Assembly (NCBI GenBank): GCA_949825045.1
Contig: OX463829.1
Span: forward strand, 30,443,715-30,507,714
Origin: Argyresthia goedartella
Lineage: Eukaryota; Arthropoda; Insecta; Lepidoptera; Argyresthiidae
DNA: 64,000 nucleotides
Direction of reading: 5' to 3'
A program made the position numbers and the translations under genes. Every line of letters starts with the position of its first letter. The stretch's first letter is position 1. The notes beneath the pieces were generated by a model. The model ran no database searches, was not told the DNA's origin, and was given only the letters and a program-made list of their open reading frames with translations. Positions 20,563 to 30,700 of this stretch are shown here, piece after piece.

Positions 20563-21029
20563 TATATGATGAAATTTAAAATCTTCATTACTGATGCTAG
20601 TGCTGTTTTTAATAAAGTCTCTGCTTCATATGGAGATGAATTTAGACGCTCTGTTATGAATAAGGGTATATTTGTGGAGAATTTTGTATTTTTTATTAAG
20701 TTGTAAAGTTCTTGCAGTTCTACAAACCAACTTCAAAGTGTTGGAATATTTAGGTTTTTTGTACATAAAGGTCATGCAAGATAGCTCTACTTTTATGAAT
20801 TCCAAACGTTGCCCAGTCATTAAATTTAGATTTACCGGTGTTGTTAATGACTTTATTCAAAATAAAACTTTATCAAATTCTGTTTGAATTATGTTGAAGA
20901 AGTCTGAATAGATTTTGTTCGGGTTTTGTTCATTAAAATCCGGTACTGGCAAATTTATTTATAAGTTTTTTATATAGGTCTCTAGTCTTTGGAATGTAAT
21001 AGGCCTATAAAATGATGGATCAGTTTTTT

Positions 21030-21700
21030 CTTTACTGTACATTAATGGCCTCATCGAGGAGCTCAGCAGTATACATATCGGCTGCCATATTGACGGCATA
21101 CGTTTAAATAATCTCAGCTTCGCAGACGATATGGTGCTGCTGTGCCCCTCGGTGGGTGCACTTAGAAAGCTGTTGGCTGTGTGTGAGAAATACGCAAACA
21201 GTCATGGTCTGCTGTATGATGTAAAAAAGAGCGAATATCTCATATTTAGGGCAGACTCGAGGCCGCTTGAAATTGTACCGTCGATGAGTCTATGGTTGCT
21301 GTCTGAATCGGGTAACCGAATTTTATTATCTGGGACACACAGTGGACGAACGTTGGAGACATGAGTGTGATATTGAAAGGGAGCGTAGGGCGTTGACAGT
21401 CAGAAGTAGTGTGCTGGCCCTCAGATTTGCTCGGTGTTCAGTACAAGTAAAGATAACTCTTTTTAAAGCTTATTGTCAATCTTTTTATACCAGCAGTCTG
21501 TTGGTCAGATATACGCTGAAAGCTCTCAGCTCCCTGCACGTCCAATTTAATAACGGCTTTAGGAGTTTGGTGGGTTGCCACGCTTCAGAAGTGCATCGGA
21601 AATGTTTGTCAAAGCGCGCACCGACGGTTTTCACGCTATAATGCGGAAAAGGGCTGCTTCGTTACTAGGTAGAATGCGTGGCAGCAATAACAAAATCTAA
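21030..21700 (+). pseudogene. LINE reverse transcriptase fragment
   Basis: The plus strand reads LYINGLIEELSS, RLNNLSFADDMVLLCPS (FADD active site), ALRKLLAVCEKYANSHGL and, after a frameshift near 21330, DIERERRALTVRSSVLALRFARCS and LFKAYCQSFYTSSL. This is a different LINE family from J1/J2. It is 5'-truncated and frameshifted. Confidence 0.65.
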
Positions 21701-21785
21701 CAAAAGACCTGTATATTTTTTTTTAATGGGTCTTTAGAGATTAGTGGGTCTTTTTTGCCATTTTTCTTATTTTTTTAAGAGAATT

Positions 21786-21881
21786 CGAGAATCGCAAATA
21801 TTATTAAACCTGAAATATAATTTTATAAAATAAAAATAAAATTAAATTAAATTTCAGGTTTAATAATATTTGCGATTCTCG
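21786..21881. repeat. Perfect 31-bp inverted repeat (hairpin)
   Basis: The arm 21786-21816 (cgagaatcgcaaatattatt...) is exactly complementary to 21851-21881. The 34-nt loop is entirely A/T. It may be the remaining ends of a foldback element; no target duplication was found. Confidence 0.8.
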
Positions 21882-24060
21882 CAACAAGCCCTTTCACTAG
21901 ACATGTCACACGATACAATATTTACTAATATATTTTTTATAGTTATGATTTGCCCCCCAATCGTGCCCCTCCTACAGGGCTGGATTTACCAATACGCTAA
22001 GAGGCTGGAATCTGGAGCAGCAGATTTTAGGAGGCATCAAATTTGGGGCCTTTCTTGTTTATATCTTCATATTAATAGGTCCAGATGGAACATTCGACAT
22101 AATATTATTATACTTTGCCACTTAAATTAAATTGTCCCTATCCCTTTTACTATACCATATTATACCAAAACCATTGCTCGATTGAAATGAAATGAAATGA
22201 AATGAATTGGCTCGCCATGTGAATTTTCCTGGTTTGCCTCATAGCATGAAGTCAGAATGAGGTTCGGCGCCGTGGGATGTATATCCATATGATATTTCCG
22301 GGGTGGCTTGCGTCGCCGTAGATTTGTAGATTTTCATTAATCGAATTTATATAATTTCCGTATTCCGTACCAGCTATTCGCTACTCGACTTTTTCCTTTC
22401 ATCAGACGTGTCAGAGATAGTTTGAAAAACGTATAATTTTTATCTTCCGATTTACCCCCAAAATGTATCCCCAAATTCAAAATATATTTGCTTACGTAAC
22501 CCGTTCGTGTTTGTGTCACAAAAATATTGAGGTGTACCTAATTTCAACTTAATCAGTTCAGAATTCGGTCGTTAATTATTAATTTCACACACCCAGAACA
22601 GATCACGTGTGATCCTATAATGGTTCTGTTTTGCATTTTTAAGGTACGGAACACTAAAAATTGGATTTATGCGGAACTATATAAGTATACTCTCTATGCC
22701 TAAGTACTTTATTGCACTTACTCATTCTAACAATGGAGTACAGAAAAAATAAACGTAAAACATGTACAAAGGCGAGCTCATCTTGGCACCAGGTTTGTAG
22801 ATCTAACAAGATGGAGACACATTTTGGATCTAAGTACATAACATTATACATTAACACCGTAATGCTATTCTTGGTATTTGTAACTCGCGGGCATATTCTG
22901 GAAGGTCGTCGCAATCACATTCCGAATTCAAAACAATAAACTACGTTTCACTACACGCAGACATTGTGGCGCTCGAGGCTAATGTAATATTCATTCGAAA
23001 TGATTTAGAGTGATTCGCACTGTTTCTGTTTCTTTTTCAACTTAGTTAGGCATTAACCGAGTCGGGCGGCTTATTCTGACTGGGTTAAGCGAAAATAACT
23101 ATACGTCATTGTCACACTGAACTGACATTACCTATGCAAATATATGTTAGGTACTATACTTCGTACCCGAATAATAGACGTCAAAAAGAGATCTACTTTT
23201 TTTTTAAAACAGTGCAATAAAATAATAATGAAACATTGTTCACCATCCGCTTTCTGCTTCGTCAAAAGGGCTTGCTGTATCTGTGCACGTTAAGATCTAT
23301 ATGAAAAGAACTAGTGATGTTGAGTTAAATGACAGGCATGGTCTAGATACCATGTATTTTTAATAATATCTAGCTGTAATATTTATGGGTTTCATGCTTA
23401 CTGACTATAAACCCTGACTCGGCCCTGGTGTGACCCGGTAGTGGAGGGGAAGGGGGCTGGCCAGGCCACGCGACTTGCATGCCAATTTCCGGTCAATTAC
23501 GGGCTTGAGCGAGTCTACATTTCTACTGAATCGTCGAATTAAAACTCGGGCTTATTCATGCTCAATAAGCTTCACGGCTCTGTTTTATCATAGTATGTAT
23601 AATATTATAGAAGATTAAGTGAATATTCAAATCCTCTAAAAAGAGCTCTCCCTACTTATGCCAATTGGTCAGAAATATTTGACACCTAACAAAGCTTGAA
23701 TTGTAAATGGAGTGAAAGTAATTATTCATTGCACTAACGAAGCCTTGTATGACCAGAAATTCTTTTAATTTTAATTATTTGAATATTATCGCATCTCTCA
23801 TTGTTTTTTTTTCTTTTTTTTTTACTGGAAGAGTAATACTAAATCTAAGTGATCTTGGGTCAGGTCAATCAATTGCTCGTTCCTATTGCTAGATATGAAG
23901 TCAGCATATAAAAGGGACGAAATTAATCTTACCTTCATATTTTGTTACTGCTGGTGAAAAACTTCCATACAGCAAATAATAAAACAACATATGGTTTATT
24001 TGATATAAGATTATTTTCTGCTTTCCGATATGGTACTTTATTGATTTTAACAGAGAAACT
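21882..24060. other. Noncoding region with simple-repeat tail
   Basis: I see no supported gene. A (gaaat)n tract at 22184-22207 looks like a LINE tail. A segment around 22490-22670 (cacgtgtgatcctataatgg then ggtacggaac) resembles 61790-61975 and the ends of the dispersed repeat described at 24062. Poly-T tracts lie at 23805-23823. The rest is unassigned AT-rich sequence. Confidence 0.5.
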
Positions 24061-24061
24061 T

Positions 24062-24516
24062 AGTTAGGGTTACGGACCTGAAGGTTGAAAAAACGGGACC
24101 CCATTACTAAGCCTTGGCTGTCCGTCCGTCCGTCAGCGAGCTGTATCTCATGAACCGTAATAGGTAGAGAGTTGACATTTTTACAAAATCTGTATTGCTG
24201 TTGCCGCTAGATAAACAAATTAACTACACCAGATTTATTTAATTAAAAGGGTTCCCCACACAAGAGATGTATTTCAACACCCCCAACGATATAACAAACC
24301 ACATCGTGATTCAAATATGATCGCAAATTTCGCGGCTTATCACATGGTTGTGTTGGCGCAATTGGTTGGATAATCTTAGGTTTTTGGTTCGAATCCATGT
24401 TCTGACATTATTCTCTTTTTGTTTTTGTTTTATGATATCTAGCGTTCAAGTTTTCTTGTACGATGGTACGGAACCCTTCGTGTGCGAGTCTGATCCGCAC
24501 TTGACCGATTTTTTCA
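24062..24516 (+). repeat. Dispersed lepidopteran repeat (gtccgtccgtcc family)
   Basis: It opens with agggttacggacc and then tgtccgtccgtccgtcagcg, a gtatctcatgaaccgtaatagg block and a gttgccgcta block, and closes with ggtacggaacccttcgtgtg then cgcacttgaccg. The ends are inversely complementary. In the middle (about 24340-24400) lies a tRNA-like stretch with a B-box-like ggttcgaatcc. Relatives are at 35988-36386 and 38530-38938, with fragments at about 45634 and 47340-47512. Confidence 0.65.
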
Positions 24517-24529
24517 TAATCCTCAGCTT

Positions 24530-25440
24530 GTACTATAAGGCATCCTTCAGTTTGAATATCACTTGCTCGTGACAGGTGCTCGTATCGTGCCATGTCGTGC
24601 GCTCGTGCGGCATGCATGTACTCACCCGGAGTCCGCTTCCTCGTTCATCGCACCGACCGATACGTCAATCTGAGAACGACTTGTATGCGAATCCTGACCT
24701 ATATAGGGTATGGGTGCGAACGTCCTTTCAGTCATTAATTATTTGTCACGATCACTAGCGGAGGTTCCTGTCCCGCCACGATTGCGGCCAGCATATATCG
24801 CGGGGAAACACCGGCTCGGGGGCCTGAGTATCGATTCTCGAGTGTGTAGTCGGTGTGGTCGCTCGCTGGTCGCGCGCTGCGGGCGCCGCCTGCCGTGGTG
24901 CCGCCTGCCGCGGCTCGACAGGTCGGCTCTGGTCGCTCGTCACTCGTCACTGCTGCCGCCTGCGAGCCGCCCCGCGCCGCTGCCACCATCGCGCATGCGT
25001 CACCGCCCCCGCGCATGCTCCCGCCCGCCCGCCCTGCACTCGCGCCCAGCCCTTCACTAAGCTCCGAGAACTTTGGCCTTCTATCCGTTGTCGCCATCCA
25101 TCGCTATTCTACCGAGCAGTTATAGCAATTGTCTTTTACCCCGATAACCCACCTATAGCAGGCCCGCCATCTTCTGCCATCCCGCAAACGTCGAGTATAA
25201 TCTGGGTCATAGAATTGGAAATGCGATCGATGGCTCGACTTGTCATTTTTCTAGGAAGTGGTTCCATTTGTAGATATGAATGTTATTATTAATGTAGAGT
25301 CAATGACTCGAGCCACCTGGATTGGACTGTCAGACAAAAGCTGTAGTGACTAGGCATTGGAGCTTTCAGTAAAACTATTTCCATATGCCAGGCAGATAAT
25401 AATATGCGGTTGTGGGTGATCTAAAGGTCAAAAGTTAAGT
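24530..25440. promoter_or_regulatory. Orphan CpG-rich island
   Basis: Between about 24760 and 25060 the sequence is strongly GC- and CpG-rich, unlike its AT-rich surroundings and similar only to the presumed stoned promoter near 44.4-44.7 kb. Open frames exist in several overlapping phases, as expected from GC-rich sequence; none shows a recognisable domain. It could be a promoter or 5' exon of a gene mostly outside the window. Direction and gene are unknown. Confidence 0.3.
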
Positions 25441-25548
25441 GTAAATAAACGATGTGACAATAATTATATTTTATTTATAACAGAACATAGGGGGGCCATC
25501 TGACAGAATATAGGTACAATATATTGGAACAGCGTCTAAGTAGGTCCT

Positions 25549-25642
25549 GGTGGGGTCCGCAACAGTGCTTTACGGTACCAGTTAGTACTACAGTAGGTGG
25601 GGTCCGCAACAGTGCTTTACGGTACGAGTTAGTACTACAGGT
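25549..25642. repeat. Tandem duplication, 2 x 47 bp
   Basis: The unit starting ggtggggtccgcaacagtgc is repeated at an offset of exactly 47 nt (25549 and 25596) with one visible substitution. It is likely a recent local duplication. Confidence 0.75.
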
Positions 25643-27665
25643 TAATGCTCAAATACTCATGACATATTTAATACTATATTTTTTATAGAATTGTCATCTT
25701 ATATTTTTATTTTTTACACTTCACAGTTTTGCTAATACCGATACACTCAGGAGGTACACAGCTCGATTATTTATTTTATCATATTTTCTAAGTAAGTATT
25801 AGTTCAAGTATGTATTTAACAAAGAATATGTAATGTAGTTAGGTAAGGTGAACTCCACTCCATATGTGATACGTTTTAAGTGAAATGTTTTAAGTGAATC
25901 ACTTTCGCACTAAATAAAAGTTAAATATTTGTAAGGATATACCAGTGTAAACATTGTACTTATTAAATTTTCTGAAGGTAACTTCTGAATTAACAATAAT
26001 ACAATACTGCTTTTCACAAAGAGCGAAATCCTAGAAAAAGCGAAACGATAATGATCCTTACATGTTAGTTTTCTGTTGTTGCAAAAAATATTACCTCATC
26101 TTGTAAACATTTCAGAATATTATCACTGCACTTAATTTTATGCTATGTTATAGTTGTCTATTCCTAAATTTCCGATTCTCCTCTATTAAATGGGCTCATG
26201 GCCATGAATCATTTGATTAAATTAGTTACGAGAACATATATAAATATATATAATTTACTTGATTGGATTACCTTTATATTTTACAGAGGTATCCAGAAGT
26301 ATAAGCTTGACTTATGTATACTTTAAGTAATACAATTTTGTTTTATGGTAATAAATAATACTACATAGATTTTGTGCCCATAAAAAAACAATTAGCTAAC
26401 TATAGAACATGTACATACATAATTTTATTGATAAATTAGAGTAACCAGACCAAAGGAATGGGTTTATAGTGATTACGAGACATTATTGCTAAAATTAGGT
26501 TTCAAATCTAACTTGAAATAATATCACATTCTTTAGAGGGGTTAAGTAACATATTCCAAATAAAATGGATCACATACTAGACAATCTTAATTGCTTAATC
26601 TAATATTAAGTTATTAAGTCATGCTATTGTCGCTCCAATTACGTAAACAAATACATTTATCTTAAAAAATATATATTTAAAGCTAATGAACAATGTACCA
26701 CGGTTTAGATTCTGCTAATAATAAATATAAAAGGTTTTTTTTTCTATTTAATGTTAAACTTAATTGAAATTAAATACCAACTTTTTAGTTACTCGTGGTT
26801 GTAATGCTAACTACAAGCAATTAAGAATTATGTTATTTTTATAGGGATATTTTAGGCATAATTTCGGGTACCGTTGGGTTCAAGGTCCATCCAAGTTTAT
26901 AATTATGTAAATATAACTATAGCTATATAAGTATGATATTTTTGTACACACTTGTGATACTACATGTCGCTATAGGCTCTTTGATATATGTAAATGTGCA
27001 TATTTTCTAATGACGTATTTTCAAAACTAATTATTAACCATTGCCGATATGTTCTCTAAACATTGCAATCATGAAACTAACAGAAAACTGTGGTCAAGTC
27101 GTCCTTATGAATAAAGTGAACTTTTAAATCCACTCACAACAAACGCTACCACACAATGGTACTCCCTCTCTCTCTAGTAGAACGCAATAAGAATACCCAT
27201 GATACTACTTTTATTATTTTTATACGATAATCGTCGGCGGACGTTAGGAAAAACAAGTGCCTTAGATCAATCGACATCATGAGCCAAAAGCATTAGTTAC
27301 ACAGTTGAGGTAAATTCAACAACCACACAAATATTTAACGTATTAAATGTATACAAGAACTTTTATACAAAATGGGCTAATAACGCAAACTTAACAGTTC
27401 AATGAGGAACATTTATCCAATTGAGTAACGATGCCTATTACCATAAATTCGCTTTCAGAAGAGGCCCTACAAAATTCGAATTTGAACCCATGTTTATGTT
27501 CTGATATTCCTGAGCCTAATAAAAGATCGAACTTAGTATTCTTTTGGAAATTGTAGAGGTCGACTTTGTTCATATTACCTTCTTGAACATTTGGCCCGGA
27601 AGACAGAAAGCGAGTCAGGCTAGCAGTAATTGCAGGTCAACTTTCACATTTAATTTTTGCGTTCC

Positions 27666-27702
27666 AAAAGACGACACATTTACTCGAAATGTGTCGTCTT
27701 TT
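27666..27702. repeat. 15-bp perfect hairpin next to the stnB stop
   Basis: aaaagacgacacatt (27666-27680) pairs perfectly with aatgtgtcgtctttt (27688-27702) around a 7-nt loop. It lies 78 nt past the stnB stop codon, so it would be in the 3'UTR. Confidence 0.7.
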
Positions 27703-27780
27703 CTGCAGCACCTATAAGAGATCGGTAGGGCTCTCGTTGGTAGAGCCGACGCGAGTGTGTGAGGTGGCAGTAGAGGCAGC

Positions 27781-30700
27781 TCAGTCGGAGTCGGAGTCGT
27801 CGGAGGGCGGCTGCGGCGCGGCCACTGGGGCGGGCGCGGGGGCGGGCGGCTCAGCGCGCGGCTCCGTCTTCGTCACCACGGAGTATGCGGAGGCTTCCTG
27901 CCCGCTCGTGCGCTCGATGCCCACGCTGGAATACAGTCAAACAGTTTAGCAGGAAAACTAAGTGGTAAGTTGTTCTTGATTTCAATCACTCCTGGAGCTT
28001 GGCCCAGCACGTTTCTTCATGGCACTGGGCGCTGACTTGATCAGATCGGTGAGGTCGCTTATATTTGTATCCTTCCAGTTATTTACATTTTAGCCTCAAT
28101 AATAATACCTTGGACACTGTTTATACAAATTGATCTAGCCCCAAACTAGGATTCCCTGTATCTTGGGTACTAGACAACGATACCTACATATACTTAGATA
28201 GATATACAACCATGACTAGGGTACAAACATCCGTTCTTATCAAACAAATATTTGCCCCCGCCGCCGGAACTCGAACCGAACTATGACAGAGCTCTTCAGG
28301 GTGTATCTAGCATGGTGTGGCTTTAAGCCGACCAATATCACTACAGACTTTTATTGGTGGTAGTAGAAATAATCTTCTCCCATAGTGGTCCAATGTAGGG
28401 AAGTGGCAAAAATTACGATTGCTAAGAATATGTAAATATCTACAGTAATAAAGACCTTTGTAATTTGGAGTCGCTACTGGGTATGGCTCTCTAACATTCC
28501 AGATCAGTAAAGCCGGCAACAAAGTCCTATTCCGCCTGGTGACGTTCCGAGAGTGACATTCGGAGAAGAAGAAGAAATGGTGTTGGAACTCACGTGTACT
28601 CGTGCCTCGCCAGATACCGCACGTACTTCTCCGGCGGGTCGGAGTCGTAGTTCTGCAGCGAGACGGAGCGCACCGTCATGTGCGACACCTGTGTCGCCGG
28701 CATCGTGAACTCCACCAGCGCGTGCTTGGCCAGCTCCGCCGGGATCTGGTCGAAGGAAGTCAGCGCCATGCGGCACACCAAGTTGTGCGTCGTGTAGGCG
28801 CCTGCCCACATGCAACACACACTAATATTGGATATGTCTCCTCAAAAACTTTAGAAAAAAAAACATTCTTCCATTTAGCATGCGTATCCTAATCCCATTA
28901 AATTCCTAGAATTGAGTAGTGCCGATGGTCATCAGTGGTCATCATAGGTTCCACTTCATAAAATGATGCTTCCGAAAAGTAAATACATGAGTTACTATGA
29001 AAAACACAATAATCGAGCCTACAATATTTGAAGTGTTCCCTCGATCGCACCAGAATCCTATCATCAAATCCTAATGTCAATGGGACGTATTGGAAGGTAA
29101 ACCCTTTGAAACAAAAAAAAAACAAATTTCCAAATCGATCCGTCTTGAAAACAACAATTAATAAATATAGATCTAGACGGCATATAAATATAGATCTAGA
29201 GGGCATATAAATATAGATCCAGACGGCATATAAATATAGATCTAGACGGCATAGAAATCTCCTTCTCCTTTTGTGAAATTGAAAATGACGACCGTAGGAG
29301 GATCCTCCTATGGTCATCATCTATCGGTTTTTATTCCAACTGTGTCATTCCACCCAACTCAAGAGAGCTTGGTGAGGGAGCGAGCACTGTAAAGATTTGG
29401 ATACAGCTTATTCAGGATATTATGATTTGACTATTAGATGGGTCTCAAAAGTAAGAGGAGAGAATTACTGCCAATTCCCAGATAAGAAAAGGCGCCCTAG
29501 AATTATTAAAAATGGCTAGAAGGTCTAAAGTGGTTGTCACCTTGTCCCTCCTTAGGCAGTCGCGGCATGCGCCACACGATGGCGCGGTGCTGGTGCTCGT
29601 ACTTGGCCTGACCCGACGTGACCTCGATCAGCGACTCCTGCAGGGTGTCCACGGCGCCCAGGAAGCGCTCAATGCCCTTGATCTTTCCGGTGCGTCTGGA
29701 AGTGCCAAGGGAACAATCAGGGTAAGATAGGGGCAGAAGGAACATCGCCTACAAGGTTACGACTACCTGGGTATAGGCACGCAGCTAATAATACAAGTGG
29801 ATGGTATCACATTTTGAAAGGAATTTAACTTATGTGAAGATACCCATAATGTCCAAACAGGTGCGAGAATCTGCCTCGGCAGATCCTCAAGCCTCAACTG
29901 GGCGCACTGCCACCATCAGTGACCTACCGGTGCAAACCGGTAGTGATTCCACTGTGGAGGTTAGCTGCAAAAAGCCCGAAAGTGAGTCGAGAGGCAGGGC
30001 CACGGGGCAACCCGGTGCGCGGAGCCATTCGACAAACATCGCCGAGCATTTCGCCAGCGCCTGGACGACGGTTGGTCGAAAGGGTAAACCACCCAAGCAA
30101 TCTTTGCAAGGGAAGGGCCCATCGACTAAACGTCCAGATACGGTGCAAACCGGACCAGGGCGTAAGGCGAATCGTCGGTGGAAGAAAAAACAGCGTTTGG
30201 CTGCCACATCGGCCGCTGCCGGCGTAGATGGGGTTCCATCTGCCACGGTGACGACCGATGGCGGTCCCGCTGTTAATACAGCTGGAGCTGCGGGTAAGGT
30301 GACCGGCTCCCGTGGTGTCAAAGGGGCAACCCTAGACTCAAACGGGGCTAAACCTACCGTAGCGTTCTCTGGTGGTCCAACTTCTAACAAGAAGTTGAAA
30401 TCTGCCAAGAGATCCGGCAAAAACGAGCGCGCGGCTGCTAAGAGGGCTCGACTAGAGGATAGTATTTCTCCTCGAGTGGAGCCTAAAAAGCAGTGCACGG
30501 AAGCGCGCAGAGCTGGGGTCACCTATGCTCAGAAGGTGAAATCTGACCAGTACATCGCCGTAACTGACGTCGCTACTGGTCATATTTCACAGGATCTGTC
30601 AACGCTCATCCTCAACGAGATTGATGACAAAATCTTGAGGGAAGCGTTGGCGGATCCGAGCAAGGAAAACCCCAAATTCGGTGGCAAGCCTCGTTACGAG

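Larger units (their letters stand above)
18230..21010 (-). mobile_element. Inverted, internally deleted J2 LINE, split by a mariner
   Basis: Read on the minus strand, 21010-20563 gives the linker before RT (LPVPDFNEQNPNKIYSDFFNIIQTEF, TLKLVCRTARTLQLN). After the mariner, 19253-18346 gives RT (CDLSKAFDSIDQGTLQMKL, VNGFKSDGSGV, GPLLFLVYINDLP-like, FADDTS-like) with several stops. At about 18346 the RT is joined directly to the J2 3'UTR (18345-18230), so an internal deletion has removed the C-terminal coding part. Non-functional. Confidence 0.75.
25441..27780 (-). other. stoned 3' flank, probably including its 3'UTR
   Basis: This AT-rich sequence directly follows the stnB stop codon and shows no LINE coding or other gene. 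On the minus strand AATAAA occurs at several places (for example near 27210, 26423, 25795 and 25470), so the polyadenylation site cannot be chosen from sequence. A 15-bp hairpin lies at 27666-27702. Drosophila stoned has a long transcript, but the extent here is inference. Confidence 0.4.

Noticed and set aside
24340..24400. Possible tRNA gene (ttggcgcaattggttgg ... ggttcgaatcc)
   Set aside because: A and B boxes are visible but no cloverleaf with matching acceptor stem; the same core lies in a dispersed repeat.
24735..25097. 120-codon minus-strand frame beginning MATTDRRPKFSEL in the CpG-rich island
   Set aside because: Several overlapping frames are open in both strands there, as expected for GC-rich DNA; composition is low-complexity and no splice or domain evidence supports it.
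29161..29252. Short regular repeats as a CRISPR-like array
   Set aside because: The 23-bp units are contiguous with no spacers, in a eukaryotic intron; a plain minisatellite.
29286..29319. 34-nt near-palindrome around gaggatcctc
   Set aside because: Short and with mismatched pairs; compatible with chance in an intron that has no further structure.
29887..30522. 211-codon minus-strand frame opposite the LOA ORF1
   Set aside because: Antisense to a recognised LINE ORF1; no recognisable content.
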